A stretch of DNA of 64,000 nt from contig CM073326.1 in assembly GCA_037043015.1 (NCBI GenBank), forward strand, positions 17,058,345 to 17,122,344. Direction: 5' to 3'. Position 1 is the first letter of the stretch; each line of letters starts with the position of its first letter. Positions 24,210 through 36,154 of this stretch are shown piece by piece. Both the position numbers and the translations under genes were made by a program. The notes beneath the pieces are model-generated. The model worked only from the letters and a program-made list of their open reading frames with translations, was not told the origin of the DNA and did not search any database. The stretch is from Bryum argenteum. Taxonomy: Eukaryota; Streptophyta; Bryopsida; Bryales; Bryaceae.

Positions 24210-26355
24210 ATGGGGACGACGCGGGCAGCGTTGTGGATTGTGCTGGCAATGTTCGTGGCGCCGGTGGTGTTCGCTGTGATCGATGACCCCGTGCAGGTTT
24301 GTCAAACGTTGCAGCCATCGCCGACGTTGGAGCCTTTCGTCGACAAGTTACCCAAGCTTAAGCAGATCCGAATTGATCACGGCAAGCAAGTCGTCATTGG
24401 CGCGTTCAAGATTCAGCAGGTATTGAATCTGTGATAACCCCTTTGAAACCACCGATTTTCATGATGGTAGTCGAACCATATTATCGATCGATCAGGGTTT
24501 GTAGTATGGAATCTATTTGAGCTTTCCCGCATCTTCTTTAAAAACCCAATAATTTCTACCGACTGTTTGCAAGTCGGTGTCTTCGATTGAATACGTGTAG
24601 GATTACGCAGAGATTTAGGCTTTTTATGTGAAATTGGGCTTCATGATGGGGATCGTAACTGCAGATCTAGATCATATAAAATTGGAGGGCAAAGAATTGA
24701 GTAGAAAGGCCAGTTACAGAGATGGAAATGGCTTCTTCAAGTCACGGCTATGAACTTATCGTAGTGAAGATTTATGTGATGTTTATGGAGGGTGACCGGT
24801 TGTTGACGCATTTGTGTTGGATTGACAGAAGCTGCATAGGGATTTGCCACCGACGACGCTGTACGCTTACGGGGAATCGGCGGCGACGGCGTCGTCGCCA
24901 GGACCAACGCTACTGGCGACGAGCGGAGTGGAGTCATACGTGCGATGGGAGAATCACATTGACGACGACAGTCACATGCTTCCAGTGGACAAAACCGTGA
25001 TGTGGGCGAATCCTTCAAAGGGCGGAGTACCGATCGTGACGCACTTGCACGGGGCGGAATGCGACAGCGTTTCCGACGGCTACCCAGACTCATGGCACAC
25101 AGCGAAGGGCGAGCACGGACCAACATTCACCACCTTGAATTACACATACGCCAACACGCAATTACCCACGATGCTGTGGTACCACGACCACGCGTTCGGC
25201 ATCACGCGCGTCAACGTCCTCTCGGGCCTCTCAGGCTTCTACGTCACAAAACCTCACTTCAACTCATCAAAGCCGTCCTGGCTCCCGAAGCGAAAACAAG
25301 AGGTTCACCTCATGTTACAAGACAAGCAGCTGTTCTACAACGGAAGCATCAACTTCCCGAACGTCGGGGACTCACCCGACAATCACCCACAATGGTGCCC
25401 GGAGTATTTCGGCGACACCATCATCGTGAACGGGAAAGCCTGGCCCTACCTCAACGTCGAGCCGCGGACGTACCGTCTCCGATTTCTGAACGCTGCGAAC
25501 GCGCGCGTCTTCGTACTCTCGCTCGATAACCCTAAGCTCACGCTCACCCAAATCGGTAGCGATGGCGGCCTGTTGGAGCGTGCACAGTCACTCAAAGTGC
25601 TCACACTGGCGCCCGCGGAGCGCATCGACTGTCTCGTGGACTTTAGTCTCGCGGCCGGCACAGAAGTCATTCTCAACAACACTGGCGCCGCGCCGTACCC
25701 AAGCGGCGACCCCGCGTTCAGCCCACCGAGCACCCTGGCAGTGATGAAATTCATCGTGAAAAAGAAAAAGAAAACGATCAGGGACGCGCCAGTGCCCGCG
25801 AGGCTGCGAGCAGCGGACCCACTTGTGAACACGGGAAACGCGCTGGTGAGGCAGCTGTTCATGGTGGAGAATGACGACGCGGACGGTAACCCATTAGAGT
25901 CGCTCCTGTCGAATCATACATGGCACGACGAGGTGACGGAGAAGCCCGAGTTGGGGTCCACGGAAATTTGGGAGTTTATCAACTTCACGCCGGATGCGCA
26001 CCCCATGCACATCCATCTCATCGAATTCAAGGCGCTCAACCAGCAACCGTTCGATCTGGACAAATGGACTGCAGGTGAGTGCGAGATCTTCAACACGACT
26101 TTCGCCACGCCCGGGACTTGCTTCACGGGTGAGCCCATTGCGCCATCCTATAACCAAGTCGGCCTCAAGGATACCATCTTGTCGCTCCCCAATTACGTCA
26201 CGCGCGTCGTCGTTCAATGGAAATCTCGGCAGAATAATGGCAAGTTCACTTTCGATGCCACTGCCGGCCCCGGCTTCGTATGGCATTGCCATATCCTTGA
26301 TCACGAAGACAACGATATGATGCGTCCTATCAAATTGGTGAAGAAGAATCGGTAG
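24210..26355 (+). CDS. LPR/bilirubin-oxidase-like multicopper oxidase (putative ferroxidase)
   Basis: Two exons, 24210-24419 and 24829-26355, joined in phase 0 at CAG|GTATTG and GACAG, encode 578 residues. Residues 1-23 form a signal peptide (ALWIVLAMFVAPVVFA), so the enzyme is secreted or vacuolar. All four copper-ligand motifs are present: THLHG, WYHDHA, HPMHIHL, and near the C-terminus HCHILDHEDNDMM with the type 1 Cys, His and Met. The length and motifs fit plant LOW PHOSPHATE ROOT proteins, which oxidise ferrous iron at the cell wall and take part in phosphate-dependent root growth; bilirubin oxidase and CotA are the wider family. Function as a ferroxidase is inferred from family only. 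The ATG at 24210 is the first in frame after the likely 5' UTR acceptor. Confidence 0.92.
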
Positions 26356-27505
26356 ACTTTTACTTCTCGCTCCCTCAATTTTGTCATTTAGTGTTTAGAT
26401 AAGAACGTTATTCATGTTCTTAATTATTTGGGGCATCTGGTAAATGGTAGCCATACATATGAATAAAAGTGTATTCATGAACACTTAATATTGATATCAA
26501 TATAAAAATTGAGAGTATTGCAATCTCTTTTTGAACACTTTCTCACATACATTTTCCCATGGCAAATGTCTCATCTCAACCAAAAGGTCCCAAATTAGCG
26601 ATTTTGCTCATTGATGAGATATGCTTTTATCGAAGTATACAAAAGCTTGACTATTCTTAGAGAATAAGTCTACCAGTTATTTTGGTGACATTGCATCTTT
26701 CTTGATAAGAGTAGTGTCTAATGATGTTTTGAAAAGGTTAATACTTGATTAGTACTAAGTCATGATCACATTCTCACAAACAAGTAGGAAAGATCCAAAG
26801 ATGCAATGAAGACAGGAGTTGAAGTTCGTATAATTATGACAATAAATATATGTGCTTCTCCATACATTCCCTTGCTTTAGAATCCTACTAGAATGTAATA
26901 CCACTTTTCTTTATGCTTTTCTACAACTTCGGAGGAGAAAATTTCTAAAAATATAAATATTGTTAAAAAAATATATTTCAATCACTTCTTTTTACATGGG
27001 TAATGAAACATTTTCACACTATAAATATCTTCAAGTCACAACAAATTAAGAATGTCATTGAGATTACCAATGTTTATAAAATAAAGGTTCACATTACTCT
27101 GAACCAATGTGTCACAATTTTGTACAAAGTTGAGAGGAACCTAGGGTACAAAGGGTACAAGCACAACCCCCACCTACATGCACTTAAGCAAGATCTTGCA
27201 TGTGCAATCATGTACATAAACATTCACCTCAATTGATTAAAGTATTCATGTTACAATTTGGGGCTCTCTTGAATGTACAAATAGTACAACTCAAATGAGA
27301 CCAAGTATAAACAATTCCATAGAAATAGCAACATTCCAAGTGCCATTTTGGGCATCCCAAAATTGGTACAAGATGTTAATATGGGACACCTCTTGCTTTT
27401 TCCTAATATCACTACCCGTATCATGTTATCCTCTCTATCGGTATAATATCAATGTAACAAAATTAAAAATTGAACGAGGACCCTAAATGTTGATGAATAT
27501 AATGT
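26356..27505. other. 3' intergenic interval between convergent genes
   Basis: AT-rich spacer between the oxidase and the MATE gene. It holds the 3' UTRs of both. No gene or repeat is recognised. Confidence 0.4.
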
Positions 27506-29008
27506 TCAATGGTCAAGGTCACCATCCTTGCATGAATGCTTGACTCCAATGAGAAGCGTGGCGGACGCATCGCAATGCACACGAGTGAGCGCCTGATCAG
27601 CCTGCTGCTGCCAATTCGTCGCGCACGTCAACACGACAAGCGTGACGGATTGCGTGATCATGCCCATGATGGCGCCAAGCCACAGGCCACGCCCTTTCAT
27701 ATCAAACTTAAACGCCAGCGTCACAGCCGCAGGCAAGCCCACAAGGTAGAAAGCACCCAAGTTCGCGGCGGCGCCGAAAGCCTGCCACCCACAACCACGC
27801 GCCACGCCCGACAACACGCCCTGAATGGAGTCCAACAAGTGCATGATCGCCAGCAACGGAAGACACAACGCAACGTACTCTACAATCTCCTGCTCGTGCG
27901 TGAAGGCTTTTCCCCATTGCTCCCGCAGCAGATATAACGTCGTTGCAGTGACGAGTCCCTCGGTTAAGCTAACGCACACTGCCACCACCACTGCGCCTCT
28001 CGCCGCTTGAGCTCTCCCCGCTCCCAGCTCGTTCCCGACCCGCGTGCTCGCCGCCGCTCCAATCCCGAACGGAATCATGTACAGCAGGGACGTGCTCGTC
28101 AAGCAGGTCGACAACGTCGAGGTCTCAAGCTCCGGGTTCGGTAACAGTCCGGAGATTAGAACGAGAACCTCAAACGCCCAGTACTCCAAACATATCATCA
28201 CTGCAGACGGAATTGCAAGTCTAAAAAAACCCGAGAGATCATTGAAAGCGTCGTTAGAGAATGTTGACGTCCACGTTCTCTTGAATTTCGACGAGAATCG
28301 GACATACGATGCATGCCAGACGACGTTCAGCCAGTTTGAGAGGCTGCTAGCAAGAGCGGCGCCGCGGAATCCGAATCCAAACTTGAAGACGAGGAGGTAA
28401 CAGAGCGGGACGTGGAGGAGTAATGTCGTGGCTGAGAACATGACCATGGGGAGTACTACGCTTTGGCTCTGCAGGAATTTGACAAGTGGTTGCAGAGTAG
28501 CGACGGCGAAGATAGTGGGGACGAGGGACTTCGCATAGAGACCGGCGAGGTTCGAAATCGCTGGGTCTTGACCCAGAAAGAGGAGTACCGATTCCATGTT
28601 CCACCAGATGAATGCCACAGGCACGGCGACGAGGTTGAGTACGAAGATTGCGCGTTGTGTGTAGATGCCTAGCATGTGGTACTGCTGTGCGCCGTATGCT
28701 TGGCCGCAGAGGGTCTCGAGCGCCGCCGCGAGCCCGTAGATCAACGTTGTGCCTGTGACTCCTGCACAGGAAGCGGCCACTGATGCGCCTGCGAACTCCA
28801 ACTCCCCCGTGTGTCCCACGAACATAACGGAGACCACAATTAGTAAGTATTGCAACACCCCCACTAACACCATTGGGCCCGCGATTGAGAGCTGTTGCTT
28901 GACTTCCCTCCATATCCACTTCGGCGTGCACGATACTGGCTCGTCACCGACCGATTCATGCTCCCCAACTAACAGCGCCTCCTGCAACGCGCCATTCTTA
29001 TGCTCCAT
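27506..29008 (-). CDS. MATE-family efflux transporter
   Basis: A single exon of 500 residues encodes a multidrug and toxic compound extrusion (DTX) transporter, a cation/substrate antiporter with 12 membrane helices. Visible family signatures are LCGQAYGA near residue 100, the helix-rich repeat of the second half beginning near residue 260, RVGNELGAG near 325, and the conserved VLSGVARGCGWQ near 405. N- and C-termini are hydrophilic, as usual. Length is normal (450-550). The ATG at 29008 is the first in the frame and precedes an acidic leader typical of plant members. Substrate cannot be told; plant MATEs move alkaloids, flavonoids, citrate or abscisic acid. It converges with the oxidase gene at 24.2-26.4 kb, with 1.15 kb between them. 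Confidence 0.95.
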   Translation of the reverse strand: MEHKNGALQEALLVGEHESVGDEPVSCTPKWIWREVKQQLSIAGPMVLVGVLQYLLIVVSVMFVGHTGELEFAGASVAASCAGVTGTTLIYGLAAALETLCGQAYGAQQYHMLGIYTQRAIFVLNLVAVPVAFIWWNMESVLLFLGQDPAISNLAGLYAKSLVPTIFAVATLQPLVKFLQSQSVVLPMVMFSATTLLLHVPLCYLLVFKFGFGFRGAALASSLSNWLNVVWHASYVRFSSKFKRTWTSTFSNDAFNDLSGFFRLAIPSAVMICLEYWAFEVLVLISGLLPNPELETSTLSTCLTSTSLLYMIPFGIGAAASTRVGNELGAGRAQAARGAVVVAVCVSLTEGLVTATTLYLLREQWGKAFTHEQEIVEYVALCLPLLAIMHLLDSIQGVLSGVARGCGWQAFGAAANLGAFYLVGLPAAVTLAFKFDMKGRGLWLGAIMGMITQSVTLVVLTCATNWQQQADQALTRVHCDASATLLIGVKHSCKDGDLDH

Positions 29009-30003
29009 ACTTGAATCTCGCCGATATCAACCTCAATTTTGCGATATCGCCGGGCAGACAACAAGAGACGATGGAAGACGAAAGAGAAGATGGAGCTTAT
29101 GTCAAGAAATGGCAATTGTTAAGAAGGGAAGAGAAGATGATTGACTCTAGAGCAAAATATGAGCAGACGAAAACAATCCACTATGTAACTGATAGCAAGT
29201 AAAGGCAGTTGTGACAAGGAAGAAAGGATGGTGGAATCTACAGGAGAAAGTGTGCCCAGTTAGACAAACAATCTAAACGAGGACAAGAATGAACTGACAA
29301 CGAAGTCCCTAAGCAATTGGGACTACAAAAGCAAAACCCATCTTACTCCACATCACCTCACGTCAAGAAAGTGCATGATCGTGGTTTTTCAGCAAGAATT
29401 CGAAAGAATCAAAAGCGCGCGACATGACTGTCGGTAGACTGAGATCATACTCGCGTTCAAAAACCTCTCTGTAATGAACAATGACGATCAAGCTCACGAA
29501 GATTTCGAGATACTGGCTAAGAATCAACCCTAGAATCTTCACAGAGTTGCTCCATGGAGCTGACGAATCGGTTGAGCATTTTCACTAAACCCTAAACCCT
29601 ACGACCGACATGCACCAGCAACGTGAATGGCGTGGTGAGTAGAACACGAATGAAGGTGTCCGAACATCGCGATTGCCATTATGAGAATCATGGCAGGATA
29701 ATGAAAGCATGCATGTGTGAAGGCATGTGGCCGCCACGACGGATGTATGTGCTCTTGACACTCAATGATGAATGACGCAACGGTCGGTACCTGTGTGCAT
29801 GGTAACAGGCTAAACAATAACCTCTGTGTCGTATACTGCAGTCTTTTTGAAGAATAATTGGGGGGGGGGGCGTGTTTTTTTTCGTTTTAACCAATTGATA
29901 TATTTGCAGAGTCTCCGGCGAGTGATTTTTTGATGTTGCTTGTTCTGACAGATGGGTATGAGGTCTTTGCAAAGTAACATGTTGTAATATTATGTATGCT
30001 CTT
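29009..30003. other. MATE gene 5' flank
   Basis: Presumed promoter and 5' UTR of the MATE gene. A telo-box-like AAACCCTAAACCCTA occurs near 29585. No other gene is seen. Confidence 0.4.
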
Positions 30004-30098
30004 AATCAAGGGATTAAAATGGATCGATTTCTCCCCAATTTGTGGAGGTGTTAAGCTTTAATGTATGCTCTTAATAAAGGTCAGGTAGGAAGGGACCT
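30004..30098. mobile_element. Right-end remnant of a Harbinger-type MITE
   Basis: The sequence AATTTGTGGAGGTGTTAAG ... GGTCAGGTAGGAAGGGACCT matches the right end of the MITE at 36981-37406 and is followed by TTA. The left part is missing. The complete Harbinger element starts 11 bases further on. Confidence 0.55.
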
Positions 30099-31581
30099 TT
30101 AGCTACTTAAAGCATGTTCCCACCTGGCAATTGGGGGCCGGTACTACAAGTTTTAGCAGCCAGTATTTTGTGCACCGTTCCCACCTGCGTGACTAAGAAA
30201 TTGCCGAGCCTACGTGGAACAGGTCCAGGCATGGGGTATGAGCGGTTGTATAGAAAGTTCATGATATTTGTAGTGGCCCACCAAGAGATAAGTCCGGGTA
30301 AAGTAGTTGTTAAAATTCCACAAAATATGAAGATCTGAGAGATATGTGGGGGGTCATTGCTATACTGGCTGCGGAGGTCCACTTACGTAATAGCGGTTTC
30401 TGATTTCTCTCCGAGGTTTTCTAAAAGCTACCATGAGTGTCGGGAGCTTCAAAGAAGACGGGGCATACACAAGAAGGGACGAAGAGGCCGTAAACAGAGC
30501 TTCGTGTTTCAACTTCGACGCTCCTTGCATGGTACTCTCTCTCCCTTGTAATTCTGTTGCTTTTTTCCGAAAGATCGGCTGGATTATCTTGTGTCCAGGT
30601 TTTGGATCATCACCCCGAATTTTTGTACCATCCAAATTAACCTCGAATGTGTTTGCTTCTTGCCAAGAGTAAGTGAAGCACAACGCAAGTTTGTTTTGAA
30701 TTTTCATGCATGAGAAGGTTAAACCTTTCCGCGTCTCTCAACAGGTCGCTAATTCTAATCTTACCCTAAGAGACAATTGGACAATCTTTCGAATTTCGTA
30801 GAGAGTACGGTGTAGTTTTGTTCATTCACCTTCACTTATTCAAGTTTTCTTTACTCCCATTTTGACCGCTTTTATTTCCGCACTTTACATCATAGCCCGA
30901 TTCGGGAATGTTGTTTGAATTTGAATAAATGTGCTACATTGTAACCTCATCTCTTTAAACATATGAAAGAAGTTAGCATAGAATTACTTCGACTCTGTCC
31001 CGGTTCGGGAGAGTGTATCGTGAATCGACCTCTTGTACCGAAATTTGTCTATAACGTCCGATTCGTTAATCGATGGGTGTGTTTCCTTTGAGTACCATTC
31101 TTCCGCAAATGAAGTTGGTGGAATGTGACTACTTGCAGTCTCATAAGTCCTGTTATTTGTCATTGTTAGATTATATGACAACGGTACCTCTCAAGGTACG
31201 TACAACATTTCAACATCATAAAGTAGGCTACGTTATAATTCAGTATGCATGATATGAACTGAAACTGATTCTGCGTTACATCGTAATGAATTCTACAATT
31301 GAAGAGATAGTGCGATGGAGAACCGACCTGAAGTCGATCAGTCCTCTGCACCTCTTCGGCCCACTGCCATTCCTGTTGACGGTATGTTCCATTTTCACTC
31401 TTCACCGCACTGTCCCTGCACACACACAAAAAACACTTCGATGCCTAAATGAGTACACATATAGAGGAACAAAAAACGTATTTTCATTTTCCATGTTATG
31501 AATTCCCGAAGATATCATTGTGTACTTTAGAAGTTAGAGCTCTGCATGGCACTGTACAGTAATGCATGAACTTCGATACTA

Positions 31582-32781
31582 ATGAAGTCACATGTGGGTA
31601 TGGCAGGTTCCAGTTTCACTCCACCGTATGCTTTGAATAGAGCGGCTCATCGTCCCGGAGGAATGGCCGGGTTAGGAAGACCGCCTCCAGTGTCCACACC
31701 TCCTGGCCCGAGCCACGCCAAGCGTGCCAGAAAGGACCGCGGTCCAAACTGGTTACCACAAGAGATTCTGCTTCTCATTCGTTTCAAACGTGATATGTAT
31801 TTAGAAGAATTAGACACAGTAGACGGACGTGATTTAATGACACCAGACAATACAAAGTGGATGCGGGTCTCACAGGACATGATGCGTGCGGGTTTTTCAC
31901 CGTGTCTGAGAGATGGACCAGCTTGCAAAGCAAAATGGAATCAATTGATTCCAGATTACAAGCGCATAGCGGATTACCTCTGTCGGACTGGAAGAAATAT
32001 ACCAGATTATTGGGAGCTTTCAGCAGCGGAGAGGAAAGCGGAGGGTTTACCACGGATGTTTGCCAATGAGTTCTATGATGCCATTCACGAATGGTACAGC
32101 AACCGGCCAATAATCCAACCCCCCCATGTGTGTGATCTTCTAGCCTCCAATGACGGCAACTACCACCCCCAAACGCAGCAACATCAACAAGAAGGGGAGG
32201 AGTACAGTGACGCAGACCCAGAGGAGGCGTATGACCCCGTGCAGGAAATCTTCGAGTCCACCGACGCCTCCTCCCAGCCAATGTCACCGCGTCGGAGCTC
32301 CTCAACAGCGGCACAGCAGGGGAGGACTCCTGCACCTGCCAGCAGCCCGGGTGTTCGCCCGTTTACAGGTGTTCCACTTGGGGTAACACCCCATCTGCTC
32401 AGCTCTTCCGATAACACACACTTCAGTGGGCATAGGCGTCCCGGAAACACGGGTGTGAGGCGGAAAAACTTAAGCGGACACTCTGTAATTGCGGAAGCCA
32501 CTAAAGCCACAGGGGCAGTAATGGCATCGCAAATGCAAGAGATTGCTGATGCGTCCAGGGAGCTTGAGAGATCCAAAATAGAAGTGCAACTTAAGTTGTT
32601 CACGGAGCAGATGGCATATCAACGTGAGAAGGATCGCCGTATGTACGAGCATGCAAGCATTGCTAACGACAACGCAAGGATGGCCATTATCAAGCAGGGG
32701 GAGATGGTGGCTTGTTTGTCTCGACTATCGGCGATTTTAGGCCACGGATTGTCAATGCACGAACACGCATTCCTTTCATAA
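31582..32781 (+). CDS. Harbinger Myb/trihelix-like DNA-binding protein
   Basis: A 399-residue intact frame. In Harbinger elements the second protein binds the subterminal DNA and carries the nuclease to the nucleus. Residues about 50-150 form a Myb/SANT or trihelix-like domain: NWLPQEILLLIRFKRDMY, then WMRVSQDMMRAGF, CKAKWNQLIPDYKRIADY and YWELSAAERKAEGLP. A basic KRARKDR precedes it and may act as a nuclear signal. The middle is low-complexity, rich in Gln, Ser and Pro. The C-terminal third (residues about 300-390) is charged and helical (SRELERSKIEVQLKLFTEQM), a likely coiled coil for contact with the nuclease. ATG at 31582 is taken; a second in-frame ATG at 31600 is also possible. Confidence 0.85.
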   Translation: MKSHVGMAGSSFTPPYALNRAAHRPGGMAGLGRPPPVSTPPGPSHAKRARKDRGPNWLPQEILLLIRFKRDMYLEELDTVDGRDLMTPDNTKWMRVSQDMMRAGFSPCLRDGPACKAKWNQLIPDYKRIADYLCRTGRNIPDYWELSAAERKAEGLPRMFANEFYDAIHEWYSNRPIIQPPHVCDLLASNDGNYHPQTQQHQQEGEEYSDADPEEAYDPVQEIFESTDASSQPMSPRRSSSTAAQQGRTPAPASSPGVRPFTGVPLGVTPHLLSSSDNTHFSGHRRPGNTGVRRKNLSGHSVIAEATKATGAVMASQMQEIADASRELERSKIEVQLKLFTEQMAYQREKDRRMYEHASIANDNARMAIIKQGEMVACLSRLSAILGHGLSMHEHAFLS

Positions 32782-33840
32782 CATGGGCTGGGGGGCCTCA
32801 CAAAATCGGTACATCAATCCCGGCGCTTTGCAAGCCCGGGAGTACAGAGGTTTCCCACACAAGGGGGGCAGAGCTTCACTCAGACTGAACTTCCCATGAA
32901 CCACAACGCGGACCATATTACCTCCCCTTCAACGACAATCTGACCCCAGGACTAAACAACGAGCACATGGGCGATTTAACAAAGATGGTATGCACACAAC
33001 TTACAAAGATGGAGCAACCACAGACACTACAGCTACGAACACCAGCACTGCTAACGTAAGTGATCTAGACGTACATGGGACGAGCTAAACTGAACGACTA
33101 CCTTGATCTGTAGGCACCTCACCACTTGTGACAGACTCAGTAGTAGACAGAGTAGCTCCAACTGCCGCACCTGGAAAAAAGCAATAGACGTTACGGTCTT
33201 ACAAAATAGAAGCCTTCTACATCAGGTTTTGAGTTAAGTTGTTCGTTATTATGAAGTGAAATGTCTGACGTTGATGCAACTGCTCCGTCTCAATGTTTCA
33301 AGACTTGAAAATAAAAAGTGTATGGCCATATTTGTTACATTGAGACTATATGTGCACTTCGAGACTTTGAGCACACTTTAGGTCTGTTGGAATCATCCCC
33401 GGGCCGGGGATAAAACTTGAATGCAACCTTTGGGCACTAGAGGTATTCATGTGTATTGATATATAAAAGTCTCAAATTATAAAAACGATTCAATATTGAA
33501 GATGTTGAACGGTTTTTCTTTATCCCCGGATCGAATATGAGACTCCTAATCGTCTCAATATAACGCCTTGTGTGAAGGATTTTTTTGTGATTTTAAAGGC
33601 AATGTTTTATAAATACTACGTACCTGAAATAAAAGGGATCCCCAGCATAGCAGGCTCCCCTCCACCCACTACCGAGCCTGCTTTGACAGCCCTGCGCAAG
33701 CAAAGGATAGCACAGCAGGGGTCAGAGAATTCGGTAGTATGGACTTCCACGGGTAAAGCACACATGGGATTCGGTAGGAAAAGCAAGTGTTACTGGGCAA
33801 AGGAATAATGCAAGGAAGGTGGAACAATGTACCTCAAGAC

Positions 33841-35205
33841 CTATGCTTGCTGTCGACGTTGGGTACTTAAATATACTCCAAGCTGCGCCCTCTTGTCGGA
33901 GCCAAGTATCGCTGCCATGTTGTCTTGGTTCTCTTCACCGGCGTCAGCAGCACGTCCTCCCTCCAGAAGTCCATCTTCGTCAATGACTTCACCGTCGAGA
34001 CCTTCCTGCCGCAGAATGTGAAGTAACTCCTGCACCTCGTCATGTGATTGTCGTAATAGAATATTGTGCAAAATGGCACAACATAGAATGACATCTGGCA
34101 TAAAAGTCACATGCAGATCCGACTTCTGCAACAGCTCCCGGAAGGACTGTTTAAGTATACCAAACGCGTTCTCCACGACGCAGCGTCCTTTACGTAGTTT
34201 CTTGTTGAACAAAGATTCTGATACAGACAAATTCCCTACCACCTTGTGGGGAACCATGAGCCACGGTTGAAGCGGGTACCCTAGGTCCCCAATCGTAAGG
34301 TGAGTGCCCCCCTCAAAGATATCTTGGGCATCAAATAAATTGCCGTGCATGGCCAAGGTATAAAGGGATGACCGCCTCAAAACACGACTATCGTTTGTGC
34401 TCCCTGGCATTCCCAGATAGAGGTCGATGAAGCGCTTCTCACTGTCCACCACCGCTTGACAATTGATTGTATAGCCACCAGACTTGAAATAGTAATAGTC
34501 AGGAGCACCGAACTCTGGTTTGGAGATTGAGATGTGTGTACCGTCGATCGCACCAACCACGGCAGGTAAACCGCACAAGCTTCTGAACTTTGCTTGCGTT
34601 TCCCTCATGCGTTGCCCTTTCGGCCACATGATCTCCGACCTCAGAGTCTCATTCACCGCATGCACAACCTCTCTCAACACTTTGGAAACTGTACTTCGGC
34701 CCACTGCAAACATCTCGCTACAGATGGTCAGATTAGCTCCATGTGTAAGTTTGAAAAGCGTACAGGCTACACGTACTAGGACGGGAATCGCTATTCGATA
34801 CTTTGTGTTTTGTTTCTCAACATGTGGCCTCAACAGGTCTGCCAACTCCAGCACACAGGGCTTTGTCATGCGGAACATCGTGACCCATCTACTGTTGTCA
34901 TACTGAGTAAGTAGGAAATGGGAAAACCACGTTGTGGAACGAGGCTTGACCCAGAACCCGACGTCCTCATCAAAGTAAGTGTTCAAAGTGCAAAATCTGT
35001 AGGTATGGAGGGTGTCCCGGAGGAAGGTCTGATTGTCCGCTACATGACCCTGCTGCCCGAACACAATTGCTGTGAGGGGGTCCTCTTCTTCTTCTTCTAG
35101 TTCAAGCGCTGGTGGGACAAGCTCGACGTCATTCAAGTTCAAGATCAACGTCAATAGCCACGACGTAAAGGCCACTGTATGGAGGGGTGACTCAAAAGGA
35201 TCCAT
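33841..35205 (-). CDS. Harbinger transposase (HARBI1-like DDE nuclease)
   Basis: An intact 454-residue frame of the DDE_Tnp_4 (HARBI1) family, which cuts and joins the transposon ends. The catalytic triad is visible: Asp in GAIDGTHISI (residue about 245), Asp in MPGSTNDSRV (about 290), and Glu in RCVVENAFGIL (about 370). GDLGYPLQPWLM, a family signature, lies between the second and third. An N-terminal helix-turn-helix-like part (residues about 140-200, CSEMFAVGRSTVSKVLREVV) is as usual. The acidic ELEEEEEDP near residue 35 and the acidic C-terminus are element-specific. No frameshift or stop is seen, and the ATG at 35205 is the first in frame. It converges with the Myb-like gene. Confidence 0.95.
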   Translation of the reverse strand: MDPFESPLHTVAFTSWLLTLILNLNDVELVPPALELEEEEEDPLTAIVFGQQGHVADNQTFLRDTLHTYRFCTLNTYFDEDVGFWVKPRSTTWFSHFLLTQYDNSRWVTMFRMTKPCVLELADLLRPHVEKQNTKYRIAIPVLVRVACTLFKLTHGANLTICSEMFAVGRSTVSKVLREVVHAVNETLRSEIMWPKGQRMRETQAKFRSLCGLPAVVGAIDGTHISISKPEFGAPDYYYFKSGGYTINCQAVVDSEKRFIDLYLGMPGSTNDSRVLRRSSLYTLAMHGNLFDAQDIFEGGTHLTIGDLGYPLQPWLMVPHKVVGNLSVSESLFNKKLRKGRCVVENAFGILKQSFRELLQKSDLHVTFMPDVILCCAILHNILLRQSHDEVQELLHILRQEGLDGEVIDEDGLLEGGRAADAGEENQDNMAAILGSDKRAQLGVYLSTQRRQQA

Positions 35206-36154
35206 GGGAAAGGTCTGAGGACCTCCTGCAAGAGCACCATGGTTTATAATTCAGCGTTAGTCACAGCAGGTTCAATATTGTAATCAAGAGGCACCAAAAG
35301 TCCAAAACCCTACCAACAAATTTAAAAAAAAAAAAAACGGAGGAGACCGACTTCAGATGACCGAACAATACCAAAAACTTTGAAACAAAAATGAAGCGTG
35401 TTAAGAAAAATGCTTACCGGAATATGTGACGTCTTCCAATTGCGATCGCAACTCCGACGGGCGAGGAAAAACCAATACACAAGATTAAAACAAATCGAAG
35501 GAAAGAAGACGATGGGAATTGGACAATAAAAGGGGGATACAGGAGCGAGATGAAACCGCTGTCAGCGACACACCGGATTGAGCAACGCGCACACAATTTA
35601 AAGGACCATAACCACGGAATTCTGCACGGCCTCTGTGCTATTATACTTCCCGAATCACAACACGAAATGACTCTCAGAAAAACGTCAATGACAGCGCCAA
35701 TGCCATGAACTAAACTGCTCTACAGTCCCCTATCTACAACAAACAGAGCGCTCGCGCTGCGACAACAAAACACTCACACAATCCTGAAGACAATACGCAG
35801 ACACAAGCGGAGAGGAGAAAGGAAACTTCAGAACTGAGCACCAGAGAAGGAGACAGGCGAGACACGATTTGGTGGGGCCCCATAATCTCTTTACGTAACG
35901 TCAGCTGCGTAGGTGGGAAGGGTCACAAAACTTTTCATCATTATATATTGACATGTTCAGTGAAATTGATAAGACCGCACGAGGTGTGAATGCAGAATAC
36001 GATAATACAGTATTAGCCACCATTATACGTAGTAAAATACGGAGATTCCACCCCCTTCCTGCCCCCAGTGTGAACACGAAGGTCATTTTCCCAAATACCG
36101 CTCATACGACGCTAATCTCGATCTTACGAATTGCCAGGTGGGAAGGGAGCTTTA

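Larger units (their letters stand above)
30110..36151. mobile_element. Complete PIF/Harbinger transposon, 6.04 kb
   Basis: The element is bounded by terminal inverted repeats: left AAGCATGTTCCCACCTGGCA, and reverse complement of the right end AGCTCCCTTCCCACCTGGCA, both continuing ATT. A TTA lies immediately outside each end (30107-30109 and 36152-36154), the target duplication expected of PIF/Harbinger. Inside are two intact convergent genes, a Myb/trihelix-like protein (31582-32781) and a DDE nuclease (33841-35205), the two proteins this superfamily needs. With full reading frames and matching target duplication it looks potentially autonomous. Confidence 0.92.
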
